NCBI GenBank assembly: GCA_027486495.1
Contig: JAIXOZ010000011.1
Span: forward strand, 1 to 36,733
Direction: 5' to 3'
Origin: Comamonadaceae bacterium
GTDB lineage: Bacteria > Pseudomonadota > Gammaproteobacteria > Burkholderiales > Burkholderiaceae_C
DNA: 36,733 bases
The first letter of the stretch is position 1. Each line of letters starts with the position of its first letter. A program made the position numbers and the translations under genes. The notes beneath the pieces are model-generated. The model did no database searches. It was not told where the DNA came from and worked only from the letters and a program-made list of their open reading frames with translations. Shown here one piece after another: positions 7,587 through 16,569 of the stretch.

Positions 7587-8546
7587 TCAGCGCCCAGCGC
7601 GTTCGCGCCAGCCGTTCAAGCGGCTGCGCGGGCCGCGGTGGCCCAAATAGCTGGGTGCCACACCCGCTGCAGAGGCTGCGCTGATGCCCAAGTCGCAAAG
7701 CGCTGGGTATTGGCCCGTGGCGATGTTGTCCACTTTCATCGACGCCAAATTGTCCCGACTCATCAGGGGCTCGCCCGGGGCCAGCTCCATGGCCGCAGCT
7801 TGCAGCCAGCCCACCCACATTGGCAAACCGATGACGGGGCGGCCTTTGCCATGGTTCACGCCCGCCCACTGACCTGCCCGTTTGACCAACTCGCCCAGAG
7901 TCAACACATCCGGGCCACACAGCTCGTAAGTCTGGCCGATGGTGTCTGGCTTTTGCAGGCAAACGACCACGGCGCGAGCCACGTCCCCCACCCACACCGG
8001 CGCAAAACGCGTGGCGCTGCCAGCCAGCGGCATGAAGGGCGCGATGGCCTGCAGGTCGGCAAAAAGGTTCAAAAATTTGTCTTCGGCACCAAAGATCACG
8101 CTGGGGCGCAACACCGTCATTTGCAGCCCTGCGTTGTGCAAAACGGTTTCGCCGCGCGCCTTGCTGCGCTGGTACATCGACGGACCTTGCAGATCGGCGC
8201 CCAAGGCGCTGATGTGCACCAAGCGCTGCACCCCCGCTTTTTTCATGGCACTGGCGATTTTGCCGGGCAAGTCAACATGCACTTGCTCGAAGCGCTCTTC
8301 GTTGCCATGCAGCACGGCCACCAGATTGACCACCGCACCATGACCGGGCATCAAGCGGGCCAAATCCGCTTCTTGGTGAACATTGGCCTCAATCACCGTC
8401 AGCCCGGGCAGGCTTTGCACGTTGGCCGCATTCACGGCGCGGCGGGTGGGCACGGTGATGTGCCAACCCAGGCGAGTGAGTTGTTCGCAAACGTGGCGAC
8501 CGACAAAGCCGCTGCCACCCAACACCAAAACGCGCGGAGCGCTCAT
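7587..8546 (-). CDS. NAD(P)-binding protein, complex I NDUFA9-like (atypical SDR)
   Basis: A 319-aa atypical SDR with the Rossmann loop GGSGFVG (10-16), VNLVAVLHGNEE, the HISALGAD strand and a YQRSKARGE box with the Tyr/Lys pair. This pattern matches the NDUFA9-like/NmrA-like group; the mitochondrial member is an accessory subunit of complex I. The bacterial role is not established and it may bind a quinone or nucleotide. The ATG at 8546 overlaps the peptidase stop as ATGA. It is the last gene of a three-gene unit with two hydrolases. Confidence 0.87.
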   Translation of the reverse strand: MSAPRVLVLGGSGFVGRHVCEQLTRLGWHITVPTRRAVNAANVQSLPGLTVIEANVHQEADLARLMPGHGAVVNLVAVLHGNEERFEQVHVDLPGKIASAMKKAGVQRLVHISALGADLQGPSMYQRSKARGETVLHNAGLQMTVLRPSVIFGAEDKFLNLFADLQAIAPFMPLAGSATRFAPVWVGDVARAVVVCLQKPDTIGQTYELCGPDVLTLGELVKRAGQWAGVNHGKGRPVIGLPMWVGWLQAAAMELAPGEPLMSRDNLASMKVDNIATGQYPALCDLGISAASAAGVAPSYLGHRGPRSRLNGWRERAGR

Positions 8547-9631
8547 GCCGCGCTCAGGCCCGTGACGGCCTGGTGCATCGCGTCCATGGCCTGGTCCACG
8601 ATTTGGGTGCGCCAAGTGTCGGTGTCGGTGTAGAAGGCGTCCATCAGGTCCTGCTTGATTTTTTGGCGCAGGGCTTCGGGCGCTTCGGGGTGCAGGTGCA
8701 GCCAGTGGTCGCCGCGCAGGGCGTTCATGACCTGCAACTGAGGCTGGGTGCCATATTCCATGGCAATGCCGGTGTACTCCGCTTGCGGGCACTCTTGATA
8801 CGCCGACATCCACATCAAGCCTGTGAGGAAGGCCGAGGTGGATGAACCATCGTAAATGGATGTGATGCCTTGACCCCACCAGGCTTTGGCGCGGGCGTAG
8901 GCTGCGGCGTCGTCGGCACAGGCAAAAATGCGCTCGCCCACCCCATTGGGGCCCAGTCCGGTGTGCAGGTCAATCCACGCCAATTTTTGGCATTTCTGGC
9001 CGTATTTTTGCAGCACTTTGCGCAACGTCAGGTTGCTCCAAGTGGGCGCTTTGCCGCCGTAGAAGAGGCCTTCTGGAAAGTCGTGTTGGCCCTTGGAGAC
9101 TGCCGCTTGCAGCGCGTCCATGCCACGCTCTGCGATGTACTGTTGAACAGCGGTCAAATTGGCGTTGTCGGGTGGCCAGACCTCAGGCAACAAGAGCGGT
9201 TGCACTTCTTTGTAGGGCGCGTTCTCAGGCAGGGGTTTTGTGAAATCCTGAAAGTTGCGGTTGATGTCCACGTTTTCATGCGTCACGCGGCGCACATGCG
9301 AAAAGCCGTGTGGGTTGAGCGCGTGGATATAAAGCACCGCCACACCACGGGACTTGGCCGCATCGCGCCAGGCGGTGTTTTGCAGGGCGTGGATTTGCAC
9401 GCCCGAGCCGCAGTAGCCCTCCACGCCGTGGCAGGCGCTGCTGATGATCAGCAGTTGCTTCGCGTCGGGTGCGCCGTCCAGCACCACGTCTATGGCCAGC
9501 TCTTCGCCGTCCCGGCCCTTCAAGGGGTGGGTGTTGGAGTCAACGCTCAAGCCTGCGGCTTGGGCGGCGTTCAGGAACTTCTGGCGGGCTTCGGCATAGC
9601 TTTTGGAAAAGCCGGTTTGGATGTCGGTCAT
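8543..9631 (-). CDS. M14-type zinc carboxypeptidase-like protein (DUF2817)
   Basis: A 362-aa hydrolase of the DUF2817 group within the M14 carboxypeptidase clan. Zinc ligands are in CHGVEGYCGSG (H68, E71) and WIDLHTGLG (His), and the catalytic Glu is probably in AMEYGT. LNPHGFSHVRR and NVDINRNF are also family marks. There is no signal peptide, so it should be cytoplasmic. It starts 12 bases after the M20 gene and overlaps the NDUFA9-like gene, which makes one operon. Two metallohydrolases together suggest peptide or N-acyl amino acid breakdown; that is inference. Confidence 0.88.
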   Translation of the reverse strand: MTDIQTGFSKSYAEARQKFLNAAQAAGLSVDSNTHPLKGRDGEELAIDVVLDGAPDAKQLLIISSACHGVEGYCGSGVQIHALQNTAWRDAAKSRGVAVLYIHALNPHGFSHVRRVTHENVDINRNFQDFTKPLPENAPYKEVQPLLLPEVWPPDNANLTAVQQYIAERGMDALQAAVSKGQHDFPEGLFYGGKAPTWSNLTLRKVLQKYGQKCQKLAWIDLHTGLGPNGVGERIFACADDAAAYARAKAWWGQGITSIYDGSSTSAFLTGLMWMSAYQECPQAEYTGIAMEYGTQPQLQVMNALRGDHWLHLHPEAPEALRQKIKQDLMDAFYTDTDTWRTQIVDQAMDAMHQAVTGLSAA

Positions 9632-9643
9632 GTGTGTGTTATC

Positions 9644-10855
9644 TCAGGCGGTTTGTGTGGGGTTGGCCAACCACTGCGTGGCCAATTCAACCCAGTAGGT
9701 GCCGCCCAAGGGGATCAGGTCGTCGTTGAAGTCGTAGCTGGGGTTGTGCAGCGTGCAGGGTCCGCCACCGTGGCCCATCTCGCGGTGGGCGCCGTCGCCG
9801 TTGCTGATGAAGACATAAGCGCCTGGCTTGGCCTGCAGCATGTACGAGAAGTCTTCTGCGCCCATGGTGGGTTCTTGTGGCATCACCTGCTCGGCTCCCA
9901 CGATGCCGCCCATGACTTGGCGGGCAAATTCGGCTTCGGCCGGGCTGTTGATGGTGGGTGGGTAGTTGCGATGGAACTCGAATTCGCATTGCGCGTCAAA
10001 GGCCGCACAAATCGACTCGGCCACTTGCTGCATGCGCTTTTCAATCAGGTCCAGCACCTCGATGCTGAAGGTGCGCACCGTGCCCTGCAGTTCGCAGGAA
10101 TCGGGCACCACGTTGGTGGCTTCGCCCGCGTGGATCATGGTGACCGAGATCACGCCTGCATCCACTGGCTTCTTGTTGCGGGTGATGATGGTCTGGAAAC
10201 CTTGCACCATCTGGCAGGCGATGGGCACCGGGTCGATGCCGTTGTGCGGCAGCGCGGCGTGGCTGCCTTTGCCACGAACAGTGATCTTGAACTCGTTGCT
10301 CGACGCCATCACGGGGCCAGCACTCACGGCAAAGGTGCCCACCGGGGCACCTGGCCAGTTGTGCATCCCGAACACAGCCTGCATGGGGAACTTGTCAAAC
10401 AAACCGTCCTTGATCATCTCGCGGGCGCCGCCGCCGCCTTCTTCGGCGGGCTGGAAGATCAAATACACCGTGCCATCAAAGTCGCGGTGTTTGGAGAAAT
10501 GCTTGGCCGCTGCCAGCAACATGGCGGTGTGGCCGTCGTGGCCGCAGGCGTGCATCTTGCCTTGGTGTTTGCTGGCGTGGGCAAAGGTGTTGAACTCTTG
10601 CATCGGCAGCGCGTCGATGTCGGCACGCAGACCAATGCCGCGCCCACAAGCGCCGCCGTCGCGACCGTGCACGATGCCCACCACGCCTGTGGTGCCCATG
10701 CCGCGGTGAATGGGGATGCCCCAGTCGGTCAGTTGCTGAGCGACCACATCGGCCGTGCGCACTTCTTGGAAGCACAGCTCGGGGTGGGCGTGGATGTCTT
10801 TGCGAATGGCCGCGATGCTGGCCGCGTCGGTGAGGATGGAGTCGATGATTTTCAT
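9644..10855 (-). CDS. M20D amidohydrolase (hippurate hydrolase-like)
   Basis: A 403-aa M20 family amidohydrolase like hippuricase and IAA-amino acid hydrolase, which split N-acyl amino acids. Metal-site residues: Cys104 and His106 in MHACGHDGHT, Glu138/139 in PAEEGGGG, His in MHNWPG, and a late His in CTLHNPSYDFND. HAHPEL near the N-terminus is typical. There is no signal peptide. It is the first gene of the minus-strand unit with the M14-type protein. The true substrate is not readable from sequence. Confidence 0.93.
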   Translation of the reverse strand: MKIIDSILTDAASIAAIRKDIHAHPELCFQEVRTADVVAQQLTDWGIPIHRGMGTTGVVGIVHGRDGGACGRGIGLRADIDALPMQEFNTFAHASKHQGKMHACGHDGHTAMLLAAAKHFSKHRDFDGTVYLIFQPAEEGGGGAREMIKDGLFDKFPMQAVFGMHNWPGAPVGTFAVSAGPVMASSNEFKITVRGKGSHAALPHNGIDPVPIACQMVQGFQTIITRNKKPVDAGVISVTMIHAGEATNVVPDSCELQGTVRTFSIEVLDLIEKRMQQVAESICAAFDAQCEFEFHRNYPPTINSPAEAEFARQVMGGIVGAEQVMPQEPTMGAEDFSYMLQAKPGAYVFISNGDGAHREMGHGGGPCTLHNPSYDFNDDLIPLGGTYWVELATQWLANPTQTA

Positions 10856-10999
10856 GGGTACAGTCTAGCCACACTTGACCCGGTCTGCCAACACCCCTGT
10901 GCACATGGGGGACAAGCAAATCCCTCGTCGAGCTTGTGGTTTGGGCCACAATGACTCTGAACCTTCGTCTCCAGCCAGATCGCCCCTTTGCAAAGCCCC

Positions 11000-13105
11000 A
11001 TGACCGACACCCTTTTGGCTCCTCAGACCGTGCGCGGCGCGTGCCCACACGACTGCCCCGACACCTGCGCCCTGCTGACCACGGTGGAAAACGGCCGTGC
11101 CACCAAAGTGCAGGGCAACCCGGCGCATGCGCCCACCGATGGCGTGCTGTGCACCAAAGTGTCGCGCTACACCGAGCGCACCTACCACCCCGAACGCTTG
11201 CTGCAGCCCCTGCGCCGGGTGGGCCCCAAGGGTTCAGGCCAGTTTGCGCCTGTCAGCTGGGATGAAGCCCTGAACGCCATTGCCGCCCGACTCAAAACCA
11301 TTGCCGCCCGCGACCCCCAGGCCATCTTGCCCTACAGCTACGCGGGCACCATGGGCTTGGTGCAAAGCGAGTCGATCGCGGCGCGGTTTTTCCATCAGCT
11401 GGGCGCATCGCTCCTGGACCGCACGATTTGTGCCTCGGCCGGGGCCGAAGCCCTGACGCAGACTCTGGGCAACAAGGTGGGCATGAAGGTCGAATTTTTT
11501 GCCGAATCCAAGCTCATCGTCATCTGGGGCAGCAACTCGATTGGCAGCAATTTGCACTTTTGGCGCATCGCCCAAGAGGCCAAGCGCAACGGCGCCAAGT
11601 TGGTGTGCATCGACCCCCGGCGCAGCGAAACGGCCGAAAAATGCCACGAACACATCGCCCTGCGCCCTGGCACCGATGCCGCGCTGTCGCTGGCCCTGAT
11701 GCACGAGTTGATCGTGCACAACTGGCTGGACCAAGACTACATCGACCGCTACACCCTAGGCTGGGACGATTTGAAGGCCCGAGCCTTGCAATGGTCGCCC
11801 GAGCGTGCCGCCGAGGTGTGTGGCGTGCCGGTCGAACAAATCCGCCAACTGGCCCGCGACTGGGGCACCACCCAGCCTGCCGCCATTCGCCTGAACTACG
11901 GCATGCAGCGCGTGCGTGGGGGCGGCAACGCGGTGCGGGCGATTGCTTGTTTGCCTGCGCTGACTGGGGCTTGGCGGCACCGTGCGGGCGGTGTGTTGCT
12001 CAGCAGCTCGGGGCACTTTCCGGTGCGGCGGGCGGCTTTGCAGCGGCCTGACTTGTTGGGCGAGCGGCGCCCTCGCACCATCAACATGACGACGATTGGC
12101 GACGATTTGCTGCGCCCGGCATCGCCCGCATTTGGCCCCCAGATTGAAGCCTTGATCGTCTACAACAGCAACCCGGTGGCCATCGCCCCCGAGTCGGGCA
12201 AGGTGGTGCAGGGCTTTGGCCGCGAAGACCTGTTCACCGTGGTGCTGGAGCATTTCCAGACCGACACGGCCGACTATGCCGACTTCATCTTGCCCGCGAC
12301 CACGCAGCTGGAGCACTGGGACATCCACACCAGCTACGGCCACACCGATGTGCTGCTCAACCGCCCAGCGATTGCGCCTGTGGGTGGTGCACGCACCAAC
12401 ACCGACATCTTTCGGGCGCTGGCCCAGCGCATGGGGTTTGACGATCCCTGTTTTGCCGAGAGCGACGAAAGCCTGTGCCGCAGCGCCATTGGCGATGAAA
12501 AAGACTTTGAGCAGTTGCTGGCGCACGGCTTTGCTTCTTTGCCCGTGCCCGATGCACCCTTTGCGCAGGGCGGCTTTCCTACGCCCTCGGGCCGCTGCGA
12601 GTTTTTCAGCCAACGCTTGGCCGATCAAGGCCTGGATGGGCTGCCCAACCACCTGCCCAACTACGAGCTGGCCGCGCCCGGTGGCCGCTACCCACTGGCC
12701 ATGATTTCGCCGCCTGCGCGCAATTTTTTGAATTCCACCTTTGTCAACGTGCAAAGCCTGCGCGACATCGAAGCCGAGCCTGTGCTGGAGATGCATCCCG
12801 AGGATGCGGCCCAGCGGGGCATTGCTGACGGTGCGGTGGTCAAAGTGTTCAATGATCGGGGCACTTACCATTGCAAAGCGCGGTTGAACCAGCGGGCACG
12901 GCCTGGCGTGGTCAATGGCCTGGGCATTTGGTGGCGCAAGCTCGGCCTGAACGGCACCAATGTCAACGAGCTGACCAGCCAGCACCTGACCGATCTGGGT
13001 CGTGCGCCCGTTTTTTACGACTGCCTGGTCGAGGTCGAAGCTGATCCTGCATTCAAGCCAACGGCCCATGCGGCTGCTCACTCAGCGGCCACAGCCAAGG
13101 CCTGA
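11000..13105 (+). CDS. Molybdopterin (bis-MGD) oxidoreductase, BisC-type
   Basis: A 701-aa catalytic subunit of the DMSO reductase superfamily. N-terminal cysteines 15, 19, 23 and 51 would hold a [4Fe-4S] cluster; the first spacing is CxxxC, not the CxxC of formate dehydrogenase H. Cys144 in DRTICASAG aligns with the molybdenum ligand (Cys or Sec) of Nap and formate dehydrogenases. Cofactor strands include VIWGSNSIGSN, VCIDPRRSET and the C-terminal MHPEDAAQRGI. There is no twin-arginine signal, so it should be cytoplasmic. No partner subunit gene is adjacent. Substrate unknown. I use the ATG at 11000; a TTG at 10988 is the other option. Confidence 0.9.
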   Translation: MTDTLLAPQTVRGACPHDCPDTCALLTTVENGRATKVQGNPAHAPTDGVLCTKVSRYTERTYHPERLLQPLRRVGPKGSGQFAPVSWDEALNAIAARLKTIAARDPQAILPYSYAGTMGLVQSESIAARFFHQLGASLLDRTICASAGAEALTQTLGNKVGMKVEFFAESKLIVIWGSNSIGSNLHFWRIAQEAKRNGAKLVCIDPRRSETAEKCHEHIALRPGTDAALSLALMHELIVHNWLDQDYIDRYTLGWDDLKARALQWSPERAAEVCGVPVEQIRQLARDWGTTQPAAIRLNYGMQRVRGGGNAVRAIACLPALTGAWRHRAGGVLLSSSGHFPVRRAALQRPDLLGERRPRTINMTTIGDDLLRPASPAFGPQIEALIVYNSNPVAIAPESGKVVQGFGREDLFTVVLEHFQTDTADYADFILPATTQLEHWDIHTSYGHTDVLLNRPAIAPVGGARTNTDIFRALAQRMGFDDPCFAESDESLCRSAIGDEKDFEQLLAHGFASLPVPDAPFAQGGFPTPSGRCEFFSQRLADQGLDGLPNHLPNYELAAPGGRYPLAMISPPARNFLNSTFVNVQSLRDIEAEPVLEMHPEDAAQRGIADGAVVKVFNDRGTYHCKARLNQRARPGVVNGLGIWWRKLGLNGTNVNELTSQHLTDLGRAPVFYDCLVEVEADPAFKPTAHAAAHSAATAKA

Positions 13106-13130
13106 CCCTTACAAAGACCATTCAAACACC

Positions 13131-13427
13131 ATGCCCGAACTGAATATTGAACGAACACACACCCTGGGACTGGCCGGGGCACGCGCCGTGGCAGAACGCT
13201 GGCGCGAACAGGCCGAGCAGGAATGGGGCATGAGCTGCGAATCCGAGCCGGGTGAGGAAGAAGACCGCATGCGTTTTGCCCGCAGCGGCGTGAGCGGTGA
13301 GTTGGTCGTGACCGAGACCCGCTTTGATTTGCAGCTGAAACTGGGCTTTTTGCTGGGGGCCTACAGCGGCAAGATCGCGCAAAAAATCAATGCCAATTTG
13401 GACGAGTTGCTGGGACCAGTGGCCTGA
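13131..13427 (+). CDS. Polyhydroxyalkanoate-system family protein
   Basis: A 98-aa protein matching the pattern of the polyhydroxyalkanoic acid system family: ERTHTLGLAGARAVAERW at the start and a C-terminal LGAYSGKIAQKINANLDELL. The family is found near PHA genes in many proteobacteria and its role is not defined. It starts 25 bases after the oxidoreductase stop. There are no PHA synthase or phasin genes here, so a PHA role rests only on the family name. Confidence 0.82.
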   Translation: MPELNIERTHTLGLAGARAVAERWREQAEQEWGMSCESEPGEEEDRMRFARSGVSGELVVTETRFDLQLKLGFLLGAYSGKIAQKINANLDELLGPVA

Positions 13428-13489
13428 GGTGTGTGTTCAGACCCTGCCCATGGGTTCGGCACGATCAAGTTGAAGCCTCCATGAGGCTT

Positions 13490-13610
13490 TTGTCATCCCG
13501 GGCGAAGACCCGAGATCCAAAGCGCACCACAGCCCTTTGCAAAGACCGGCAGCGTGCAATGGATCCCGGCTCAAGGCCGGGATGACAAAAAAAGCCGGGA
13601 TGACAAAAAA
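13490..13610. repeat. REP-like palindromic repeat (copy B, with extra half-unit)
   Basis: TTGTCATCCCGGG at 13490-13502 is mirrored by GCCGGGATGACAAAA at 13576-13590, with inner short palindromes (for example CCCGGCTCAAGGCCGGG near 13565-13581). A second GCCGGGATGACAAAAAA follows at 13593-13609, so the right end is duplicated in tandem. It shares its end sequence with the repeat at 2538-2609. It lies between the convergent PHA-system gene and slt; nothing else is seen in 13428-13628. Confidence 0.75.
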
Positions 13611-13628
13611 CCAGGCCGGATCAACAGT

Positions 13629-15605
13629 TCAAGGCAAATCCTTGTTCACCTCGGCCATGGCGGAATTGCGCGGCCCCACCTGGCCCAGACGGGCTTTGAG
13701 CGACTGCGGCTGGCGCGTCAAGATGGCGGCGTAGTTGGTGGTGTTGGAGAGAACCTTCTTGACGTAGTCGCGCGTTTCGTGAAAGGGGATGTTCTCCGCC
13801 CAGATGGCTGCCTCCAGCACTGGGCCGTTGCGCCAGTTTCTTGGGCGACTGGGGCCTGCGTTGTAGGCAGCAGTGGCCATGGGCATGGAGCCTTCAAAGT
13901 CGTCCAGCACCAGTTTCAGGTAGCCCGTGCCAATGGCCACGTTCACCTCTCGGTCGGTGATCTGGTCCGGCGTGAAGCTGGTCAAGCCGATTTTCTTGGC
14001 GGTCCATTTGGCGGTGGCGGGCATGACCTGCATCAGGCCCGATGCACCCACATGCGAGCGGGCGTCCATGACAAAACGGCTTTCTTGGCGGATCAGGCCG
14101 TACACATAAGCCGGGTCCAGCCGTATATCTGCAGCGCGGCGCACCACGATCTCGCGCAGCGGCATGGGAAAGCGCTGCTCAAAGTCCATCATCTCCTTGG
14201 TGCGCTCGCTGGTGTTGATGCAGCGGTCCCACACTTGGCGTTGGCAAGCCAGGTCGGCCGCAGCCAGCAACTCGCGGTCATTCATGCCACCAGCCGTGTG
14301 CAGGTTGGTGCTGTAGTTCCATTCCCGGTTGCCCTCTGGGCGCAGACCGATCTGGATCGCATACAGGGCGCGTTGCAGGCCGGGGTTGATCAGGGCGGCG
14401 GCTTTTTCTTGCGGTGTGAGGGCTGTGGGGCGCTCGGGCACGGTGATGGCTTGGCCCAAGTCCTCCAGCGCCAGTTGTTCATAAAACCCTCGCACACCGG
14501 CGATTTGGCGCAACAGGCCTTGGCCTTCCTGACGCTGGGCCTCGTTTTGGGCCGTGCTCATCAGGGCACGCGCACGCCAGTAGGTCCAGGTCGGGTCCTT
14601 GCGTGCGTCGGCGCTCATGGCCTGGGTGGCGCTCTGCACCTGTGGCCATTGGCCTTGGCGCAAGGCGGCACGCACTTTCCAAGCCAGCAAGTCGTCGTTC
14701 AGATCGCTGTCTTTTTGCACTTTGGCAAAGTAACTGGCGGCGTTGTCCTGCAGTTTTTGCGCGGCTTGTTTGCCGATCACGGCCCAGGTCCAGTTGCGCT
14801 CTTCTTGGCTAAGCTGAATGGCCCAGCGCTTGTTGAGCAAATCGGCGGCTTCGTCCGGGTCTTTGGCGGCCAGCCTGATCAGGGCCAGCACGGCCAGCTC
14901 TTTGCGGCTGCGGGTGATGGCCAAGATGCGCTTGTCCAGGTATTTGGCCGGGTCTGCATGGATCAGGGCCACTTGTTCGGACAGGCGTGGGGCCTCGATG
15001 TCGACGGCTGCTTGCGCCGCGCGTGGGCGGTTGGCGTCCATGGCGATGCGGGCCTTGCGCCACAGGTCCAGCGCCTGAATCTGGCGGCCCGAGTGCAGGT
15101 GTTCGGCCACATAAGTGCAGCCATCGTCGGCCTCGCGCTGCGCGTACCACAGCCGAAGGGCTTCTTCGGCCACGTCGGCTTTGCTGTTCATGGCTTCGGT
15201 GGCCAGGGCGTAGCAGCGCACCTCACGGTCGTCGCGCATGCGAAAGCGTGGGTATTCGGCGGTGAAGGTGGCCCAATCGCGGCGCTTGCCCAACTGCTGC
15301 AGCCAGTCGTTGCGCAGGCGGTCTTCGTAGTAGCTGCCAGCGTAGGTGTTCAAAAAACTGCGGATTTCAGAGCTGGGCGCGGTGTCCAAGCGGGCCCGCA
15401 TGTCCCAATAGGCGGCCAGGGGCTCCAACACATGGCCACGGGCCTGAGGCAGCAGGGCCGAAAGCCGACCCGCATCTTTTTTGCGAAACGCCTGATGCAT
15501 CTCCAGCAGCACCTCGTCGCCCCGGTTTTGTGCTTGGGCGGGCCAGGCCCACAGGCCTGTCATGGTCATGGCGCTCAGCAATGTCAAAATGCATCTTAAT
15601 TTCAT
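13629..15605 (-). CDS. slt: Soluble lytic murein transglycosylase
   Basis: A 658-aa periplasmic enzyme that cleaves peptidoglycan glycan strands to 1,6-anhydro-muropeptides. A signal peptide (KLRCILTLLSAM... ending PAQAQ, about 26 residues) is followed by a long alpha-helical superhelix region and a C-terminal SLT domain. The catalytic Glu is E508 in RQESRF, followed by GASGLMQVMPATAKW and TAYNAGPSRPRNW. The same frame is open far upstream (to 16382), but that part is antisense to the cyclo-ligase gene and is not coding. The start codon lies only 9 bases from that of the divergent gene. Confidence 0.94.
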   Translation of the reverse strand: MKLRCILTLLSAMTMTGLWAWPAQAQNRGDEVLLEMHQAFRKKDAGRLSALLPQARGHVLEPLAAYWDMRARLDTAPSSEIRSFLNTYAGSYYEDRLRNDWLQQLGKRRDWATFTAEYPRFRMRDDREVRCYALATEAMNSKADVAEEALRLWYAQREADDGCTYVAEHLHSGRQIQALDLWRKARIAMDANRPRAAQAAVDIEAPRLSEQVALIHADPAKYLDKRILAITRSRKELAVLALIRLAAKDPDEAADLLNKRWAIQLSQEERNWTWAVIGKQAAQKLQDNAASYFAKVQKDSDLNDDLLAWKVRAALRQGQWPQVQSATQAMSADARKDPTWTYWRARALMSTAQNEAQRQEGQGLLRQIAGVRGFYEQLALEDLGQAITVPERPTALTPQEKAAALINPGLQRALYAIQIGLRPEGNREWNYSTNLHTAGGMNDRELLAAADLACQRQVWDRCINTSERTKEMMDFEQRFPMPLREIVVRRAADIRLDPAYVYGLIRQESRFVMDARSHVGASGLMQVMPATAKWTAKKIGLTSFTPDQITDREVNVAIGTGYLKLVLDDFEGSMPMATAAYNAGPSRPRNWRNGPVLEAAIWAENIPFHETRDYVKKVLSNTTNYAAILTRQPQSLKARLGQVGPRNSAMAEVNKDLP

Positions 15606-15614
15606 GGGTCGATT

Positions 15615-16199
15615 ATGGACAAAGCCGAAGCAAAACGCGCCTTGAGAAAAGCCTTGGTGGAAGAAAGGTTGAACCTGCCGGACCGCCTGGCGCGGGCCGA
15701 AGCCTTGCAGCGCGTCATGCGCATCTGGTTGTTTGACCGCCCAGACACTGTGATCGGAGCTTACTGGCCCATCAAGGGCGAGTTTGACCCGTTGCCTGCG
15801 TTGCACCGCTGGAAAGAAGACGGCGAGCTGCACGGAGAACCACAGCGACGACAAATCGGCTTGCCGGTGGTCAACAAACAGCACAAAACCCTGACCTTCC
15901 ACACCTGGTACCCGGGTTGCCCCATTGAGGAGGATGCTTACGGCATTCCCAAGCCCAAGGACACCGAAGTCATCGTCCCCACCTTGCTGTTTGTGCCCTG
16001 TGTGGGTTACGGCATTGGTGGTTACCGCCTGGGCTATGGCGGTGGCTTTTACGACCGCACCTTGGCCACCTTGCAGCCCAAACCTTTCACCGTGGGCCTG
16101 GGCTACACCCACGGCTTTTTGGACGATCTGGAGCCCGAAGACCACGACGAGCCACTGGATGCGATCCTGAACGACAACGGGGTGGTTTGGCCGGTTTGA
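15615..16199 (+). CDS. fau: 5-formyltetrahydrofolate cyclo-ligase
   Basis: Converts 5-formyl-THF to 5,10-methenyl-THF with ATP, in one-carbon metabolism. The 194-aa protein has the N-terminal KRALRKALVEER basic stretch and the diagnostic ATP/substrate loop GGYRLGYGGGFYDR. The length is standard. The ATG at 15615 faces slt with 9 bases between start codons, so any promoter must lie inside slt. In many proteobacteria 6S RNA precedes this gene; there is no room for it here. Confidence 0.94.
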   Translation: MDKAEAKRALRKALVEERLNLPDRLARAEALQRVMRIWLFDRPDTVIGAYWPIKGEFDPLPALHRWKEDGELHGEPQRRQIGLPVVNKQHKTLTFHTWYPGCPIEEDAYGIPKPKDTEVIVPTLLFVPCVGYGIGGYRLGYGGGFYDRTLATLQPKPFTVGLGYTHGFLDDLEPEDHDEPLDAILNDNGVVWPV

Positions 16200-16235
16200 G
16201 GGCCGCCGCCTTTTCAGATCAAAAGTTCGACCTGG

Positions 16236-16569
16236 CAAGCCCAGTTGAAGCTTGATCACACTTTCAAGTGTTTTCAGGTCTGATTTGTTGAGCGTGCCCA
16301 ACTGGGTGGTCAGGCGTTCTTTGGCCACTGTGGTCAGTTGATCCGCCATCGCTTTGCTGGTTTGGCCCGCCACGCTCACCACCGCTTCGCTTTTGTAAGA
16401 GCCGACCAGTGTTCGAGGTCAGGGGCACGACCTGTAAGCGGTTCAAATGCGTGTTGAACAGGTCATTGCTGACGATCACCGCAGGCCTTGTTTTGCGGAT
16501 TTCTTCACCTGTGGCAGGATCGAAATCCACCCACCAGACTTCACCGCGACGCACGGCCGACGTCGCCAA
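16236..16569 (-). pseudogene. MazF/PemK-type toxin gene with a one-base frameshift
   Basis: The first part reads as a MazF toxin: RRGEVWWVDFDPATGEEIRKTRPAVIVSN and LQVVPLTSNTGRL, the ribonuclease fold with its conserved Arg and Pro. After GRL the frame fails and runs to a stop at 16264. If one A of the AA at 16397-16398 (plus strand) is removed, the protein continues as YKSEAVVSVAG, KAMADQLTTVAKERL and TLESVIKLQLGL, a normal MazF C-terminus, ending near 16236. No stop follows at once in the repaired frame. Starts possible: TTG 16569 or GTG 16554, both overlapping the antitoxin. A sequencing error at a two-base run cannot be excluded. Confidence 0.82.

Noticed and set aside
8870..10954. A 694-codon open frame on the plus strand
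   Set aside because: It is antisense to the M14-type and M20 genes, which both show clear catalytic motifs. The frame is open only because of high GC codon bias.
13554..15599. A 681-codon open frame on the plus strand
   Set aside because: Antisense to slt, which has a signal peptide and catalytic Glu; no family pattern in the frame itself.
15606..16382. An N-terminal extension of slt
   Set aside because: It is antisense to the cyclo-ligase gene. Its first 60 codons are the shifted C-terminus of the MazF-type toxin, not part of slt.
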